Part shown: piece after piece, positions 63,063 through 64,000 of the stretch
Layout: every line of letters begins with the position of its first letter
Numbering within the stretch: position 1 is the first letter of the stretch
Assembly (NCBI RefSeq): GCF_000620045.1
Contig: NZ_JHVH01000002.1
Span: 62,001-126,000 of the forward strand
From: Halomonas halodenitrificans DSM 735
GTDB taxonomy: Bacteria; Pseudomonadota; Gammaproteobacteria; Pseudomonadales; Halomonadaceae
Direction: 5' to 3'
Length of the DNA stretch: 64,000 nt
Translations under genes and position numbers: made by a program
The notes under the pieces: generated by a model
Seen by the model: only the letters and a program-made list of their open reading frames with translations
The model's database searches: none
Told to the model about the DNA's origin: nothing

Positions 63063-63812
63063 TCAGTCCCGAAGCTCGAGGTAATCGAAGTGGCGCTTCA
63101 GCCGGCGTACCAGGGTCTCCAGCGCCTCACGGGACGGAGCGTCTTCGACCGCGTTGCGGTAGGCCGGGTCCAGGCAGCGCTCCAGCCGGGCTGGCTGAAT
63201 GGCGTAGCGACGCACCCCGCAGTCTGCCAGGGTCATGGCCAGTCGTTCCAGCGATTCCAGGGTGAAGTCGCGCCAGTGCAGCTTGGTGCGGCACTCGAAG
63301 GGGATCCTGTCCTCCAGCAGCAACGACAGGCTGAGCGCGTGGTGGCGCCAGATGCCGGGCCGCCCACAGACGCGGTCGAAGTCGGCGCCGCGGCCCTTGG
63401 TGTCCAGGGCCACCCAGTCGAGCCGCGGCAGCAGACATTCGAGCCGCTCGGGATAGGGACCGGCAGTATGCAGCCCCACCGCCAGGCCCAGCGCCCGGCA
63501 GGCGTCGGCGGCGGCGGGCAGGTCCGGATGCAGGGTGGGCTCGCCGCCGCTGAACACCACGGCCTCGATCTCACCGACCCGCGCGGCCAGCAACGCCTCG
63601 AGTGCCTGCCATTCGCCCGGCGCCGGCCGTCGTGCCGGTCCCATGCTGCTCGCCGTCTCGCAGTAGCCGCATGCCAGCGGGCAGCCCTGCAGGTAGACCA
63701 CTGCCGCCCGGCGCCCGGGGAAGGCGTGGTCGTCACGAGCGTCGAAGCCGGCGATCGGCAGTTGGATCGAGCGGCTTGGCTCAGGCACCAGGGGTATCAC
63801 CTCGACACTCAT
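63063..63812 (-). CDS. NrdG-like radical SAM protein (anaerobic ribonucleotide reductase activase type)
   Basis: The 249-residue protein has the radical SAM cluster motif CPLACGYC (C-x3-C-x2-C, about residue 44), then VVFSGGEPTLHPDLP and LGLAVGLHTAGPYPERLE. It resembles the Pseudomonas NrdG type, including the distinctive ECRTKLHW segment near residue 190. It would generate a glycyl radical on class III ribonucleotide reductase NrdD. QueE is an alternative but fits less well. The ATG overlaps the ubiV stop by four bases, so the two are translationally coupled. No nrdD is visible in the window. Confidence 0.75.
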   Translation of the reverse strand: MSVEVIPLVPEPSRSIQLPIAGFDARDDHAFPGRRAAVVYLQGCPLACGYCETASSMGPARRPAPGEWQALEALLAARVGEIEAVVFSGGEPTLHPDLPAAADACRALGLAVGLHTAGPYPERLECLLPRLDWVALDTKGRGADFDRVCGRPGIWRHHALSLSLLLEDRIPFECRTKLHWRDFTLESLERLAMTLADCGVRRYAIQPARLERCLDPAYRNAVEDAPSREALETLVRRLKRHFDYLELRD

Positions 63813-64000
63813 TCCGGCGGGGTGGCTCGGCTGTGATCCATGCCGGGGCGGGCATGCCAGTAGCCGTCGCAGACTTCGGCATCGACCAGGCTGAGTGGAT
63901 CGGGAGAAGGCAACTCGCCCCGGCGCGCCGCATCGAAGGCCTCGACCACCTCCGCCATGCCCGTCGGGCGCGGGCTCAGGCGGGCCACGTTGACGCCCAT
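63809..64000 (-). CDS. ubiV: UbiV C-terminal end (partial, U32 family)
   Basis: This is the last 63 codons of a gene that begins beyond the right edge of the window. NVARLSPRPTGMAEVVEAFD followed by CDGYWHARPGM aligns with the end of E. coli UbiV (VRLSP...CNGYWRRLAG). UbiV with UbiU forms an Fe-S hydroxylase for oxygen-independent ubiquinone synthesis; the cysteine in CDGYW corresponds to one near the end of the family. It overlaps the following radical SAM gene (ATGA). The ATG at 63998-64000 is just the edge of the window, not a likely start. Confidence 0.8.
   Translation of the reverse strand: MGVNVARLSPRPTGMAEVVEAFDAARRGELPSPDPLSLVDAEVCDGYWHARPGMDHSRATPPE

Noticed and set aside
63063-63812. 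QueE (7-carboxy-7-deazaguanine synthase) for the radical SAM gene
   Set aside because: The C-x3-C-x2-C motif is shared, but the GLHTAG and ECRTKLHW segments and the ubiV context fit the NrdG type better.

Overview
The window is a 64 kb piece of a high-GC gammaproteobacterial chromosome. Protein sequences and gene order point to Halomonas or a close relative in the Halomonadaceae. The evidence is the rpiA/ilvA divergent pair, the zapA-6S RNA-fau cluster opposite ygfB-pepP-ubiH-ubiI, the Pseudomonas-like finR/fpr pair and a split class II ribonucleotide reductase (nrdJa/nrdJb). I see no rRNA, tRNA, CRISPR array, prophage or intact insertion sequence. Almost every gene is core metabolism, and coding density is high.

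Layout. 0-13 kb: end of waaA, rpiA, ilvA, a 31-residue membrane microprotein, fau, 6S RNA, zapA, the ygfB-pepP-ubiH-ubiI operon, then ctpA-envC-gpmI on the other strand. 13-22 kb: yibN-secB-rsmE, an orphan betaine-type binding protein, an iron alcohol dehydrogenase, a CvfB-like protein, gshB, a tonB remnant, yqgE, ruvX, a membrane protein and pyrB. 22-34 kb: an IclR-family regulator with a crotonase-fold partner, serA, xseB-ispA-dxs-djlA, an NhaC-type antiporter, ribA, hemE and small membrane proteins. 34-40 kb: finR/fpr and a glnK-amtB-glnK nitrogen cluster with a sigma54-type promoter. 40-49 kb: ubiK, comM, and the phosphate regulon (phoU, pstSCAB, phoBR) with two Pho boxes. 49-64 kb: a lipoprotein, a hydrolase, glcB, a thioesterase, trmB, ubiT-nrdJa-nrdJb, a paired SMR exporter, a split heavy-metal P-type ATPase, a membrane AraC-type regulator, a NrdG-like radical SAM protein and the end of ubiV.

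How it fits together. Two themes recur. One is ubiquinone synthesis, both aerobic (ubiH, ubiI-type, ubiK) and oxygen-independent (ubiT, ubiV); the latter two lie next to oxygen-independent ribonucleotide reduction genes (nrdJab, nrdG-like). The other is nutrient sensing (Pst/Pho and GlnK/AmtB).

The most notable anomalies are: (1) a PhoU of only 145 residues that looks like an in-frame fusion of its two repeats at the shared ERIGD motif; (2) two tandem 135-bp copies of a glnK 3' end behind glnK; (3) a nearly identical IclR-type operator in front of both the iclR gene and the malate synthase gene 27 kb away; (4) a decayed tonB between gshB and yqgE; (5) a crotonase-fold protein lacking both catalytic glutamates; (6) a heavy-metal ATPase with CPG instead of CPC and a detached metal-binding domain. 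None is proof of a new system. The operator link and the PhoU fusion seem the most rewarding to test.
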